DNA from: Lentzea sp. NBRC 102530
GTDB lineage: Bacteria > Actinomycetota > Actinomycetes > Mycobacteriales > Pseudonocardiaceae
Assembly (NCBI RefSeq): GCF_030269365.1
Contig: NZ_BSTF01000029.1
Coordinates: 1 to 64,000 of the forward strand
Reading direction: 5' to 3'
Length of the DNA stretch: 64,000 nucleotides
Shown: piece by piece, positions 41,749 through 50,775 of the stretch
How positions within the stretch are numbered: position 1 is the stretch's first letter
Layout: each line of letters starts with the position of its first letter
The notes under the pieces: generated by a model
Seen by the model: only the letters and a program-made list of their open reading frames with translations
What the model was told of the DNA's origin: nothing
The model's database searches: none
Position numbers and translations under genes: made by a program

Positions 41749-42288
41749 TCATCTCAGCTTCAACGGGATACCCGCGACGAGGAGCGTGACCTCGTCGCAC
41801 ACCTCGGCGACGCGCGCGTTGAGCGCACCGAGGTGATCGCGGAAGAGCCTGCCAGAGCGCGTCGACGGAATGACGCCGAGGCCGACCTCCGCGGTCACGA
41901 GCACGAGTCGCGTCCGGCACGTGGCGACCGAGCGGACCAGCGCGTCGGCGTGACGCGCGATGGCCTCCGCGCCGTCGCCCTCCCACGCGCCGGCGTCGTC
42001 GAGCACGCCGACCAGCCACGTCGACACGTCGTCGACCAGGATCGGCGGGTCCTCGTACTGGGTGGCTGTGAGCAGAGCGGGCAGGTCGGCGGGCGCCGAG
42101 GCCTCGACCGTGTGCCACGTGGCCGGGCGCCGCGCGACGTGCGACGCGATGCGCGCGTCCCAGTCGGGGTCGTCCGGGTACCTGCGCGCGGTGGCCACGT
42201 ACGTCACCGTCGGTTCGGTGAGCAGGCCTTCCGCGTGTGCCGACTTGCCTGAACGCGCTCCGCCGAGCACGAGCGTCCTGGATGACAA
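41749..42288 (-). CDS. cobU: Adenosylcobinamide kinase/guanylyltransferase
   Basis: 179 residues. The start must be TTG 42288: the P-loop GGARSGKS begins at residue 9 and no ATG or GTG lies before it in frame. Further support: VTYVATARR, WHTVEA, ILVDDVSTWL, VTAEVGLGVIPSTRSGRLFRD. Phosphorylates and guanylylates cobinamide. It is 10 nt upstream of cobT and divergent from the 66-residue protein gene across 20 nt. Confidence 0.95.
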   Translation of the reverse strand: MSSRTLVLGGARSGKSAHAEGLLTEPTVTYVATARRYPDDPDWDARIASHVARRPATWHTVEASAPADLPALLTATQYEDPPILVDDVSTWLVGVLDDAGAWEGDGAEAIARHADALVRSVATCRTRLVLVTAEVGLGVIPSTRSGRLFRDHLGALNARVAEVCDEVTLLVAGIPLKLR

Positions 42289-42308
42289 GAGTCAGTAGCC
42301 TTCGTCTC

Positions 42309-42509
42309 ATGGAATTCCGCTGGCGCTACCAGGATGCACACGGACGCGATGTCGCGGGCCCGGATGTGACGTTCGCGGAGCAGACGGAGGCCGAGGACTG
42401 GTTCAGCGACCAGTGGCGTGACCTGCTCGAAGCCGGTGTCGAGCAGGTCACGCTGCTGCGGTCGGAAACCGAGGTGTACGGCCCGATGAGCCTGCACCCC
42501 GCGTCCTGA
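42309..42509 (+). CDS. Conserved small actinobacterial protein
   Basis: 66 residues, MEFRWRYQDAHGRDVAGPDV then EAEDWFSDQWRDLLEAGVEQ, ending ETEVYGPMSLHPAS. A recognisable short acidic protein found widely beside cobU/aldo-keto reductase genes in this order, of unknown function. The 20-nt divergent gap to cobU leaves little room for two promoters, so transcription probably starts within cobU. Confidence 0.8.
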   Translation: MEFRWRYQDAHGRDVAGPDVTFAEQTEAEDWFSDQWRDLLEAGVEQVTLLRSETEVYGPMSLHPAS

Positions 42510-42521
42510 GGCGCTGCCCGA

Positions 42522-43508
42522 TCAGCCCTGGGCGGTGAGCCTCGGGTCGTCGGTGATGACGCCTTCGAGGACGTTGTCGATCTGCTTGAGCACGTCGTCG
42601 TCGAGCACGACGTCGATCGCCTTGACGTTCTCGTGGACCTGCTCCGGACGTGACGCGCCGATGATCGCGGACGCGACGTTCGGGTTCTTCAACACCCACG
42701 CGACGGCGAGCTGCGCGAGCGTGATGCCCGCCGCCTCGGCGATCGGCTTGAGCTGCTGCACGGCGTTGAGGACGTCGTCGCGCATCCAGCGCGCGATCAT
42801 CTGCGAGCCGCGCGCGTCGGCGAGGCGCGACCCCTCCGGAGCCTCGGCGCCCGGCAGGTACTTGCCGGTCAGGATGCCCTGCGCGATGGGGGAGAAGACG
42901 ATCTGGCTGATGCCCTCGCGCTCGCACGTCGGCACGACCTGCGGCTCGATGACCCGCCACAGCATCGAGTACTGCGGCTGGTGCGACACGAACGGCACGT
43001 TCAGCTCACGGGCCAGCGCGGCGCCGCGGGTGATCTGCTCGGCGGTCCACTCGGACACGCCGACGTAGAGGACCTTGCCCTGCCGGACGAGGTCGGCGAA
43101 CGCCAGCATCGTCTCTTCCAGCGGGACCGTGTGGTCGTAGCGGTGGGCCTGGTAGAGGTCGACGTAGTCGGTCTGCAGGCGCTTGAGCGACGCGTTGGCC
43201 GACTCCATGATGTGCTTGCGGCCGAGCCCGCGGTCGTTGGGGCCGCCGGGACCGGTCGGCCAGTAGACCTTGGTGAGGATCTCGAGCGACTCGCGCCGCT
43301 GCCCCTGCAGCGCCCGCCCGAGCACCGACTCCGCCGCCGTGTTGGCGTAGACGTCGGCTGTGTCGAAGGTCGTGATCCCCGACTCCAGCGCCGCCTTCAC
43401 ACAGGCGTGCGCCTGCTCCTCTTCCACCTGCGAACCGTGGGTGAGCCAGTTGCCGTACGAGATCTCACTGATGGACAGGCCGCTGCGGCCGAGTCGACGG
43501 AACTTCAT
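42522..43508 (-). CDS. Aldo/keto reductase (Kv-beta-like)
   Basis: 328 residues. Catalytic tetrad visible: FDTADVYANTAAE (Asp, Tyr), LTKVYWPTG (Lys) and YQAHRYDH (His). NADPH-binding end SAIIGASRPEQVHENVKA. Most like the voltage-gated K+ channel beta subunit/YghZ branch. Detoxifies aldehydes and ketones. Confidence 0.95.
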   Translation of the reverse strand: MKFRRLGRSGLSISEISYGNWLTHGSQVEEEQAHACVKAALESGITTFDTADVYANTAAESVLGRALQGQRRESLEILTKVYWPTGPGGPNDRGLGRKHIMESANASLKRLQTDYVDLYQAHRYDHTVPLEETMLAFADLVRQGKVLYVGVSEWTAEQITRGAALARELNVPFVSHQPQYSMLWRVIEPQVVPTCEREGISQIVFSPIAQGILTGKYLPGAEAPEGSRLADARGSQMIARWMRDDVLNAVQQLKPIAEAAGITLAQLAVAWVLKNPNVASAIIGASRPEQVHENVKAIDVVLDDDVLKQIDNVLEGVITDDPRLTAQG

Positions 43509-43541
43509 ACATCGGAGCTTAAACCGACTTCGTTCGTACTG

Positions 43542-44174
43542 CTAATGAACTTCGGGAGCGTGCCACACCATGGAATACCGCCAGAACAGACGCCTGCGGA
43601 TCCGCGCGCCGGGCAGGATCTCGGCCGCCGCCCCGCGGATCTCGTTCAGCGTCGGCGCGCTCATCACGACCGGCATGTCGACGTCGTACGGCTTGCCCGC
43701 GGTGCCGGTCGCGGCCTTCGCGACGCCGACGACGGCGTTGGCCGGCAACGTCACCGCCTCCACCGCCCAGTCCACCGGCGTCGCGATGGTGTAGAGCCCG
43801 ACGACGACCAGCGTGCCACCCGGAGCCGTCAGCTCCCGGAACCGCTCCAGCCCCGCGCGCAACGGCAGGTGGTGCAGGCTCGCCTCGGCCGTGACGACGT
43901 CGAACCGCCCGAGGTCCGCGGTGAACACGTCACCGCACACCCACCGCACCCGGCTGCTCGTGCCGCTCGCGATCTCGATCATGCGCTCGCTGGCGTCGAT
44001 CGCGGTGACCTCTTCGACCGGGATCGACCGCGCCAGCACCCCGTGGCCGCACCCGACGTCCAGCGCCGTCCTCGCCCCGGACGGCAACTGCCGGAGCAGC
44101 CACCGGCGGTACCACGCGTTGTGGTCCCACCAGAGCTTCTCCGGCAGTTGGAGGTTGAGCGGGATCCGGCGCAC
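43542..44174 (-). CDS. SAM-dependent class I methyltransferase
   Basis: 210 residues from GTG 44174. SAM motif I ALDVGCGHGVLA (about 37-48), motif II VTAIDASERMIEIA, motif IV FDVVTAEASLHHLP, then GGTLVVVGLY. The start overlaps the DUF3043 stop. The methyl acceptor is unknown. Confidence 0.9.
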   Translation of the reverse strand: MRRIPLNLQLPEKLWWDHNAWYRRWLLRQLPSGARTALDVGCGHGVLARSIPVEEVTAIDASERMIEIASGTSSRVRWVCGDVFTADLGRFDVVTAEASLHHLPLRAGLERFRELTAPGGTLVVVGLYTIATPVDWAVEAVTLPANAVVGVAKAATGTAGKPYDVDMPVVMSAPTLNEIRGAAAEILPGARIRRRLFWRYSMVWHAPEVH

Positions 44175-44812
44175 TACTTGATGGCGTCACCGGGGCCGAC
44201 CCGCGGCTTCGGCACGCGGAGCTTGCGGATCTGGCTCGCCCGGATGAACGAGTACCAGCCGATCGACAGGCCCTTGATCGGCTCGGTCGGGAACTTCGCC
44301 CGCACCCGCCGCGTCACGAGCCGGCCGAGCACGATGCCCTCGATGACCATCGCGATCAGCATGAACGTCGTCGCCAGCGTCGCGTACCGCTGCACCGCGA
44401 GCGACGGCGTCAGCAGCGCCACGAACACCAAGACCGCGAGCGGCATGAACAGGCCCATGAGGTTGCGGCGCGAGTCGACGAGGTCGCGGATGTACGCCTT
44501 CACCGGCCCGCGGTCGCGCGGCAGCAGGTACTTGTCCTCGCCCGCCATCATCCGCTGACGACGCTCGGTGGCGGCGGCACGGCGCTCTTCCTTGCTCACC
44601 TTGTTGCCGCGCATGCGCTTGAACGCCTCGCGTTGCGTCTTGGGCGGCGGGGGGACCGGCCCGGAACGCCGACCCTGCGCCTCACGCCGCTTGGGCGTCG
44701 CCTTGCCCTTGCCGGCCGTGCGCGCCCTGTCGAGCGGCTCGGCGAGCTCGGCCCCGGACTCGGGAGCCTCAGCGGTGGCGGTGTCGTCGGAGTTGCGGCG
44801 CAAGAACCTCAC
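44174..44812 (-). CDS. DUF3043 membrane protein
   Basis: 212 residues from GTG 44812. Long charged N-terminus (RREAQGRRSGPVPPPPKTQR), then KYLLPRDRGPVKAYIRDLVDSRRN, two membrane helices (LFMPLAVLVFVALL and TTFMLIAMVIEGIVLG; about 125-165), and RRVRAKFP near the C-terminus. This is the actinobacterial DUF3043 architecture; function unknown. Confidence 0.9.
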   Translation of the reverse strand: MRFLRRNSDDTATAEAPESGAELAEPLDRARTAGKGKATPKRREAQGRRSGPVPPPPKTQREAFKRMRGNKVSKEERRAAATERRQRMMAGEDKYLLPRDRGPVKAYIRDLVDSRRNLMGLFMPLAVLVFVALLTPSLAVQRYATLATTFMLIAMVIEGIVLGRLVTRRVRAKFPTEPIKGLSIGWYSFIRASQIRKLRVPKPRVGPGDAIK

Positions 44813-44854
44813 ACCATCAGGGTAGGGCAGCGGGTTTTCTGTACCTTTCGCGAG

Positions 44855-45889
44855 GTGCGCGTACTCATCGCTCCGGACTGCTTCGGCGGCACCCTGACCG
44901 CCCGCGAGGCCGCCGACGCCATCGCCACCGGCTGGCGCGACGCCAAGCCCGACGACGTCGTCGTCCAACGCCCTCTGGCCGACGGAGGCCCCGGCTTCGT
45001 CGACGTCCTGCACGCCGCCCTGGACGGCGATATCCGATACATCACCGTGACGGGCCCGCTGGGCACGCCCGTCGAGGCACGCTGGCTGAGCGTGCACACC
45101 GACGGCACGCGCACCGCGTACATCGAGTCCGCCGAGGCGTGCGGCCTCCACCTCGTCCCCGCCGAACTCCGCCCGCAGGCCTGCGAGACGGCGACGACGC
45201 GAGGCGTCGGCGAACTCATCGCGGCAGCGGCGGCTGACAACGATGTCATCGCGGTCGGCCTCGGCGGTTCCGGCACGACCGACGGCGGCGCCGGAATGCT
45301 CGCGGCGTTGGACGACGCCGGCGTCGTGCTGACTGACATCTCGCTCGTCGCCGCCTCCGACGTCGAGAACCCGCTCCTCGGCCCGCACGGCGCCGCGTAC
45401 ACGTTCGGCCCGCAGAAGGGCGCGTCGCCGGAGGCCGTCGAACGCCTCGAAGCCAAGCTCGCCGCCATGGACGTCCTCAAGCCCGTATCCGATATATCGG
45501 GTGCCGGCGCAGCGGGCGGCCTCGGCGCGGCGCTCCTGTCGCTGGGCGCGACGATGACGTCGGGCGCGGGCATGGTCCGCACGCTCACCGGCCTCGACGG
45601 CGCGCTAGACGACGCCGACGTCGTCGTCACCGGCGAGGGCAGCTTCGACTGGCAGTCGCTGCGCGGCAAGCTCATCACCGCCGTCGCGAGCGGCGCCGCC
45701 GAGCGGGGCATCCCGTGCATCGCCATCGCGGGCCAGGTCAGCGTCGGCCGTCGCGAGATGGGCGCGGCCGGTGTCCAGGACGCCTACTCCGTCGCCGACC
45801 ACGTCGGCTCCGTGCGAAAGGCGATCGACGAGGCCCGCGACAGCGTCGTCGCCACGGCCCGGCACGTCGCGCGGCAGTGGTCGCGGTAG
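44855..45889 (+). CDS. glxK: Glycerate kinase
   Basis: 344 residues from GTG 44855. Family lines: VLIAPDCFGGTLTAREAADAIA, RPLADGGPG, VTGPLGTPVEARW, IESAEACGL, VGLGGSGTTDGGAGML, FGPQKGA, SGAGAAGGLGAALL, VTGEGSFDWQSLRGK. Phosphorylates glycerate. Two GATATC-word copies lie inside the gene and encode GDIRYIT and PVSDISGA. Confidence 0.94.
   Translation: MRVLIAPDCFGGTLTAREAADAIATGWRDAKPDDVVVQRPLADGGPGFVDVLHAALDGDIRYITVTGPLGTPVEARWLSVHTDGTRTAYIESAEACGLHLVPAELRPQACETATTRGVGELIAAAAADNDVIAVGLGGSGTTDGGAGMLAALDDAGVVLTDISLVAASDVENPLLGPHGAAYTFGPQKGASPEAVERLEAKLAAMDVLKPVSDISGAGAAGGLGAALLSLGATMTSGAGMVRTLTGLDGALDDADVVVTGEGSFDWQSLRGKLITAVASGAAERGIPCIAIAGQVSVGRREMGAAGVQDAYSVADHVGSVRKAIDEARDSVVATARHVARQWSR
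45029..45043. repeat. Copy 5 of the GATATC-rich word (inside glycerate kinase)
   Basis: GATATCCGATACATC, in frame as Asp-Ile-Arg-Tyr-Ile. Fourteen of fifteen bases fit the first part of the ideal palindrome. Confidence 0.7.
45486..45500. repeat. Copy 6 of the GATATC-rich word (inside glycerate kinase)
   Basis: TATCCGATATATCGG, an exact match to positions 4-18 of the ideal palindrome. It encodes Val-Ser-Asp-Ile-Ser-Gly with a rare ATA codon, in the place where the family usually has a D-V-P-G-like loop. Confidence 0.8.
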
Positions 45890-45897
45890 GAGTCGCG

Positions 45898-45909
45898 CTG
45901 ATATATCGG
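45898..45909. repeat. Copy 7 of the GATATC-rich word (after glycerate kinase)
   Basis: CTGATATATCGG, 9 nt after the glycerate kinase stop; eleven of twelve bases match the centre of the palindrome. Confidence 0.6.
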
Positions 45910-46051
45910 TTGGCTTGAGCGTGGTCTACGTGACAGTGGACACCTAGGGCGGCGAGGCCTCTCGTTGTGGGACCATGGGGAGTGGAACAAGGCGGGGAAC
46001 GCCCGTGTTGTTGATGGGTGAACCGCCCGCAGAGGACCTCTTAGGAGAGCC

Positions 46052-46423
46052 ATGACGACCGCTCAGGATGCCGCTTCGACCGCTTCCGAGGCGCCCAGCC
46101 ACGGCGTGACGCTGACCGATGCGGCCGCCGTCAAGGCCAAGGCGCTGCTCGACCAGGAGGGCCGCGACGACATGCACCTGCGCATCGCCGTCCAGCCCGG
46201 TGGTTGCGCCGGCCTTCGCTACCAGCTGTTCTTCGACGAGCGTGCGCTCGACGGCGACGCGATGGTCGACTTCAACGGCATGAAGGTCGCCGTTGACCGC
46301 ATGAGCGCCCCGTACGTCGAAGGCGCTGTCATCGACTTCGTGGACACGATCGAGAAGCAGGGCTTCACGATCGACAACCCGAACGCCGGCGGGTCGTGCG
46401 CCTGCGGCGACTCGTTCCACTAA
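46052..46423 (+). CDS. Iron-sulfur cluster carrier protein (HesB/IscA/ErpA family)
   Basis: 123 residues. Three cluster-binding Cys: one in QPGGCAGLRYQL and two in GGSCACGDSFH at the C-terminus. Delivers Fe-S clusters to apoproteins. GGAGAG lies before ATG 46052. It has its own terminator. Confidence 0.95.
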   Translation: MTTAQDAASTASEAPSHGVTLTDAAAVKAKALLDQEGRDDMHLRIAVQPGGCAGLRYQLFFDERALDGDAMVDFNGMKVAVDRMSAPYVEGAVIDFVDTIEKQGFTIDNPNAGGSCACGDSFH

Positions 46424-46436
46424 GGCGAACCAACGC

Positions 46437-46476
46437 GAGAGGCCGCGTTCCCGCATCGACGGGAACGCGGCCTCTC
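46437..46476. terminator. Perfect 17-bp hairpin terminator
   Basis: 46437-46453 pairs exactly with 46460-46476, six-base loop CATCGA, 14 nt after the Fe-S carrier stop. Confidence 0.9.
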
Positions 46477-46572
46477 CGCGTGTGCACCGGGAATTCTCCC
46501 AGCAAAGCCCGGACGGACTGGAAGACGGAGGCGCTGACCGGAAAGGTCAGACCCAGAGGTCGGAACCCAGGA

Positions 46573-46746
46573 TCAGACGCCGTACTCGGCGAGGCCCTCG
46601 ACCTGGTGGGTGCACCGCTCGTCCACCCGCCAGGGCGCGGCCGCGCGCGGGGCGGGGAGGGGGTGCTCGGGGTGGGTGAGAGCGAAGGGGAGCTGCGCGC
46701 AGTCCTCGATCAGTTCACTCATCGTGGTCGCCTCTGGGATCGTCAC
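46573..46746 (-). CDS. Small unknown protein
   Basis: 57 residues from GTG 46746 (CAGGGA close upstream); ATG 46722 would give 49. The sequence MTIPEATTMSELIEDCAQLP, then FALTHPEHPLPAPRAAAPW, ends EDERCTHQVEGLAEYGV-like (VDERCTHQVEGLAEYGV). Two Cys and several His could bind metal. Divergent from the adenosine kinase gene. Family not recognised. Confidence 0.55.
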   Translation of the reverse strand: MTIPEATTMSELIEDCAQLPFALTHPEHPLPAPRAAAPWRVDERCTHQVEGLAEYGV

Positions 46747-46861
46747 TCCCTGACCGTATGACGGCGGTCTGACCTGCGGTAGCCCTACCAAACAGTAGTC
46801 TTCACCGCGGTACTCGTCCGGGTGAGTAGTCACGTAGCGCAACAAGAAAAGAGGAGCCGAC

Positions 46862-47836
46862 GTGCCCCTAGCCGTGTGCGGCAGCATCGCGACCGACCAT
46901 CTGATGCACTTCCCCGGTCGTTTCGCGGACCAGCTGGTCGCGGAGCGTCTCGACCGCGTGTCCCTGAGCTTCCTCGTCGACGACCTCGTCGTCCGGCGCG
47001 GTGGCATCGGCGCGAACATCGCGTTCGGCCTCGGAGTGCTCGGGGTGCGTCCGGTGCTCGTGGGCGCCGTCGGCAAGGACTTCGACGACTACCGCTCGTG
47101 GCTCGAACGGCACGGCGTCGACACGTCCGGCGTGTACGTGTCCGAGGTCGCGCACACCGCGCGGTTCGTCTGCACCACCGACGACGACATGTGCCAGATC
47201 GCCTCGTTCTACGCGGGCGCGATGGCCGAGGCACGCAACATCGAGCTCGCCCCGATCGCGGGCCGCGTCGAGAACCTCGAACTCGTCGTCATCAGCCCCG
47301 ACGACCCCGCGGCGATGCTCCGGCACGCCGAGGAGTGCCGTCAGCGCGGCTTCAAGTTCGCCGTCGACCCGTCGCAGCAGCTGGCCCGCATGGACGGCGA
47401 GCAGGCGCGCGCGTTCATCGACGGCGCCGAGTACCTCTTCAGCAACGACTACGAGTGGGAACTGCTGCTGCAGAAGACCGGCTGGACCGAGGCCGACGTC
47501 CTCACCCGCGTCGGCAAGCGCGTCACCACGCTCGGCGCCAAGGGCGTCGAGATCGTCGACCGCGACGGTTTCTCGCTGCACGTCCCGGCCGTCCCCGAGG
47601 TCGCGAAGACGGACCCGACGGGCGTCGGCGACGGCTTCCGCGCGGGCTTCCTCGCCGGCACGCACTACGGCCTGAGCATCGAACGCGCTGCTCAGCTCGG
47701 TTCGTTCATCGCGGTCGAGGTGCTCGAGACCGTCGGCACGCAGGAATGGGTGCTGGAGCGCGAGTCCGCGCTCACCCGCATTCGTGGCGCGTTTGGTGCG
47801 GAAGCAGCTGAGGAGATCGCCGCAGTCCTGCCATGA
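46862..47836 (+). CDS. Adenosine kinase / PfkB-family carbohydrate kinase
   Basis: 324 residues from GTG 46862 (GAGGAGCCG upstream). PfkB features: SIATDHLMHFPGRF, RRGGIGANIAFGLGVLG and the anion-hole/catalytic-base motif DPTGVGDGFRAGF. In length and sequence it is close to the actinobacterial adenosine kinase group (Rv2202c type), unlike eukaryotic enzymes. Confidence 0.93.
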   Translation: MPLAVCGSIATDHLMHFPGRFADQLVAERLDRVSLSFLVDDLVVRRGGIGANIAFGLGVLGVRPVLVGAVGKDFDDYRSWLERHGVDTSGVYVSEVAHTARFVCTTDDDMCQIASFYAGAMAEARNIELAPIAGRVENLELVVISPDDPAAMLRHAEECRQRGFKFAVDPSQQLARMDGEQARAFIDGAEYLFSNDYEWELLLQKTGWTEADVLTRVGKRVTTLGAKGVEIVDRDGFSLHVPAVPEVAKTDPTGVGDGFRAGFLAGTHYGLSIERAAQLGSFIAVEVLETVGTQEWVLERESALTRIRGAFGAEAAEEIAAVLP

Positions 47837-47843
47837 TCGGACA

Positions 47844-48608
47844 ATGGGGACGTACCTGTTCGGCGACGCCGATGAACCGCTCGATCCCAAGTTCGACGCG
47901 CTGAGCTCCCTGCTCGACGCGGGCACCTTCGCCCGCGTCGAGCAGCTCGGTGTCGCGGACGGCTGGCGCTGCCTCGAAGTCGGGGGCGGCGGGGGATCGG
48001 TCGCGAACTGGCTCGCCGACGTCGTCGCCCCGTCCGGGCACGTGACCGTCACCGACATCGACGTCACCAGGCTCGAGGAACGGGACAACGTCACCGTCCT
48101 GGAACACGACGTGGTATCCAATATATTGCCGGGCAACGCGTTCGACCTGGTCCACGCCCGCCTGGTGCTCTTCTACCTCCCCGCCCGCGAAGTCGTGCTG
48201 CGCAAGCTGCGCGACTCGTTGCGGCCCGGCGGCTGGCTCGTGCTCGAGGAGTTCGACTGCCTCCCGCTCGAGGTCCTCAAGGCAGCCCCCGACGACGCGA
48301 AGCTGATCATGCGGGTGAAGAACGCCCTGCTGACCCTGCTCGACCAGGCCGGTGCCGAACTGGCGTGGGGCGCGCGCGTCGAGAGGGCGTTGCTCGACGC
48401 CGGCCTGAACGACGTCAGCGGCTCCCGCGAGGTGCGGGAGTGGGAGGGCGGATCCGCGGGCTGCCGCCTGCTCGCCGCCACGGCCCGCCTGGTGCGCGCG
48501 AAGCTCCCGCTCACCGACGACGAGTTCGACCGCTACCTGGAACTCCTCGCGTCCCCCGAGACCGTCATCAGCTCGTACGCGATCTGCAGCGCGCAGGGCC
48601 GTCGATAG
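47844..48608 (+). CDS. SAM-dependent methyltransferase
   Basis: 254 residues from ATG 47844, 7 nt after the kinase stop. Motif I CLEVGGGGGSVANWLA (about 43-58), TDIDVTRLEE, FDLVHARLVLFYLP, GGWLVLEEFD. A GATATC-word copy encodes VSNILPG at about residues 91-96, where related proteins have an unrelated loop. The acceptor is unknown. Confidence 0.9.
   Translation: MGTYLFGDADEPLDPKFDALSSLLDAGTFARVEQLGVADGWRCLEVGGGGGSVANWLADVVAPSGHVTVTDIDVTRLEERDNVTVLEHDVVSNILPGNAFDLVHARLVLFYLPAREVVLRKLRDSLRPGGWLVLEEFDCLPLEVLKAAPDDAKLIMRVKNALLTLLDQAGAELAWGARVERALLDAGLNDVSGSREVREWEGGSAGCRLLAATARLVRAKLPLTDDEFDRYLELLASPETVISSYAICSAQGRR
48115..48130. repeat. Copy 8 of the GATATC-rich word (inside methyltransferase)
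   Basis: TATCCAATATATTGCC. Both half-sites carry the A/T exchange (CCAAT...ATTG), so the symmetry is kept while the sequence changes. Uses an ATA codon. Confidence 0.75.
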
Positions 48609-48622
48609 GCGTCGACGAACGA

Positions 48623-48648
48623 AAGGGCCCCTCCGCGGAGGGACCCTT
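48623..48648. terminator. Bidirectional terminator before asnB
   Basis: 13-bp arms with one mismatch (48623-48635 with 48636-48648), in the gap of the convergent methyltransferase and asnB genes. Confidence 0.8.
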
Positions 48649-48652
48649 CGAC

Positions 48653-50581
48653 CTAGAGCTTGATCGGGTAGTGCGGTTCCGGCACCACCGGCTGGATGCG
48701 GGCCTCGACGAAGATGCCGTGCCAGATCATGAACACCAGCAGCGCCCAGATGCGGCGGCTGTGGTCGAGCACGCCGGACCGGTGCTCCTCGATCAGGCGC
48801 AGCACCGCGTTCTTGTCGAGGTACTGGTCGGTCTGCGACGAGCGCACGATGTCGACGGCCCACTCGTGCATCTCGTCCTTGAGCCAGTGCCGGATCGGCA
48901 CCGGGAAGCCGAGCTTGCGGCGGTTCAGCACGTGCGCCGGCACGATGTCGCGGATCGCCTTGCGGAGCGCGAACTTCGTCGTGTCCTTGGTGATCTTCAA
49001 CTCACTCGGAATCTGCGACGCGATCTTGAAGACCTCGGGGTCGAGGAACGGGACGCGCAGCTCCAGCGAGTTCGCCATGGTCATCTTGTCGGCCTTGACC
49101 AGGATGTCGCCGCGCAGCCACGTGAACAGGTCGACGTGCTGCATGCGCGTCACCGGGTCCCAGGCCATCGACTCGCGGTACGGCTTGGCGGTCGCGTCCA
49201 TGTGCGACACCGCCGGGTCGTACGTCTTGAGCACCTGGCGCAGGTGGTCGTCGAGGAAGATGCGCGCGTTGCCGTAGTAGCGCTCTTCGAGCGTGAGAGC
49301 GCCACGGCGCAGCAGGTCCTTGCCACGCACGCCGTGCGGGATCTTCGTCGAGACCTTGCCCATCGCCTTGCGCAGCGCGCCCGGCACCTTCTCGAAGCCC
49401 GCCAGCGACAACGGCTCGCGGTAGATCGTGTAACCGCCGAACAGCTCGTCCGCGCCCTCGCCGGACAGCACGACCTTCACGTGCTGACGCGCCTCACGGG
49501 CGATGAACCACAACGGCACCAGCGCCGGGTCCGCCACCGGGTCGTCGAGGTACCAGGTGATCAGCGGCAGCGCGTCCATCATCTCCTGCGCGCTCACCGT
49601 GCGGACCACGTGCTTCACGCCGATCAGCGCCGCCGACTCCGCGGCCACGTCGACCTCGGAGAACCCCTGGCGCTCGAAGCCCGTCGTGAACGTGATCAGG
49701 TCCGGGTTGTGCTCCTTGGCGAGCGCCGCGACCACCGTCGAGTCGATGCCGCCGGACAGGAACGAGCCGACCGTCACGTCCGCGCGCATGTGCTTGGCGA
49801 CCGAGTCGCGCAGCGCGGCGGTGATCTCGTCGTACAGGGCGTTCGCCTCGGCCTCGCTGCGGACCGTGCGGACCTTGAACTCGGCCGGGAAGTACCGCTC
49901 GAACCGCGGCGACTCACCCGGGACCAGCGTGAACGAGTGCCCGGACTCGACGCGGTGGATCGAGTCGTGCAGCGAGGCGGGCTCCGGGACGTACTGCAGC
50001 GTCAGGTAGTGCTGCAGGCCCTTGACGTTCATCTTCGGCGCGATGCCGATCGACGACGCGATCTCCAGGATGATCTTCTTCTCGCTGGAGAACGCCACGC
50101 CGCTCTGCCCCTGCGCCCAGTACAGCGGCTTGATGCCGAACGGGTCGCGGCCGCCGAACAGGAGCTCGCGCTCGGAGTCCCAGATGATGAAGGCGAACAT
50201 GCCGCGCAGCTTCGTGATCGCCGCGGCCCCGTAGTAGTGGTAGGCGGCGACGATCGTCTCGGTGTCGCCGTCGGTGTGGAAGACCGCGCCGTGCTTCTCG
50301 GTGAGCTCGGCCCGCAGCTCCAGGTAGTTGTAGATCTCGCCGTTGAAGTTGATCGTGTACCGGCTCGGCGACTCCGCCGGACCCCAGGTCAGCGGCTGGT
50401 GGGAGTGCTCGATGTCGATGATCGCGAGCCGGTTGAAGCCGAACACGACCTCATCGACCCGCCTGGTGCCGCTCTCGTCCGGACCGCGGTGCCGCATGCA
50501 GCGCAACGCAGCCGCCACGGCCGGGCGTGCGTTCTCGGCCTCGTTCTCGCTGGGGCAAACAAGTCCTGCCAGGCCGCACAA
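48653..50581 (-). CDS. asnB: Asparagine synthetase (glutamine-hydrolysing)
   Basis: 642 residues. The start is TTG 50581, because the next codon is the Cys that must become the N-terminal nucleophile (CGLAGLV). Glutaminase domain about 1-210 (MRHRGPDESG, INFNGEIYNY, DGDTET); synthetase domain with the PP-loop SGGIDSTVVAAL and LSGEGADELFGGY. Makes Asn from Asp with Gln and ATP. Divergent from ctaC, as is common in actinobacteria. Confidence 0.96.
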   Translation of the reverse strand: MCGLAGLVCPSENEAENARPAVAAALRCMRHRGPDESGTRRVDEVVFGFNRLAIIDIEHSHQPLTWGPAESPSRYTINFNGEIYNYLELRAELTEKHGAVFHTDGDTETIVAAYHYYGAAAITKLRGMFAFIIWDSERELLFGGRDPFGIKPLYWAQGQSGVAFSSEKKIILEIASSIGIAPKMNVKGLQHYLTLQYVPEPASLHDSIHRVESGHSFTLVPGESPRFERYFPAEFKVRTVRSEAEANALYDEITAALRDSVAKHMRADVTVGSFLSGGIDSTVVAALAKEHNPDLITFTTGFERQGFSEVDVAAESAALIGVKHVVRTVSAQEMMDALPLITWYLDDPVADPALVPLWFIAREARQHVKVVLSGEGADELFGGYTIYREPLSLAGFEKVPGALRKAMGKVSTKIPHGVRGKDLLRRGALTLEERYYGNARIFLDDHLRQVLKTYDPAVSHMDATAKPYRESMAWDPVTRMQHVDLFTWLRGDILVKADKMTMANSLELRVPFLDPEVFKIASQIPSELKITKDTTKFALRKAIRDIVPAHVLNRRKLGFPVPIRHWLKDEMHEWAVDIVRSSQTDQYLDKNAVLRLIEEHRSGVLDHSRRIWALLVFMIWHGIFVEARIQPVVPEPHYPIKL

Positions 50582-50775
50582 GGCTCTCGCACCTCTCAAA
50601 AGACATGAAGGGGAAGACCACGGGGAAGTCCCCAGTATGCCGAAGGGGCTCTGTGTGACCGAAACTGCACCGCAGCGGCGGTGCCCCCGAGGGGTGAGCG
50701 CAGTCCCGCTGGGCTACGCTCCCGCTTGATCCGTTGGCATGGCCAGATGTTTGTGAACGAGGAGGCGGGCGAGCA

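Noticed and set aside
42288..42309. Cobalamin riboswitch upstream of cobU
   Set aside because: Only about 20 nt separate cobU from the divergent gene, too short for the roughly 200-nt aptamer.
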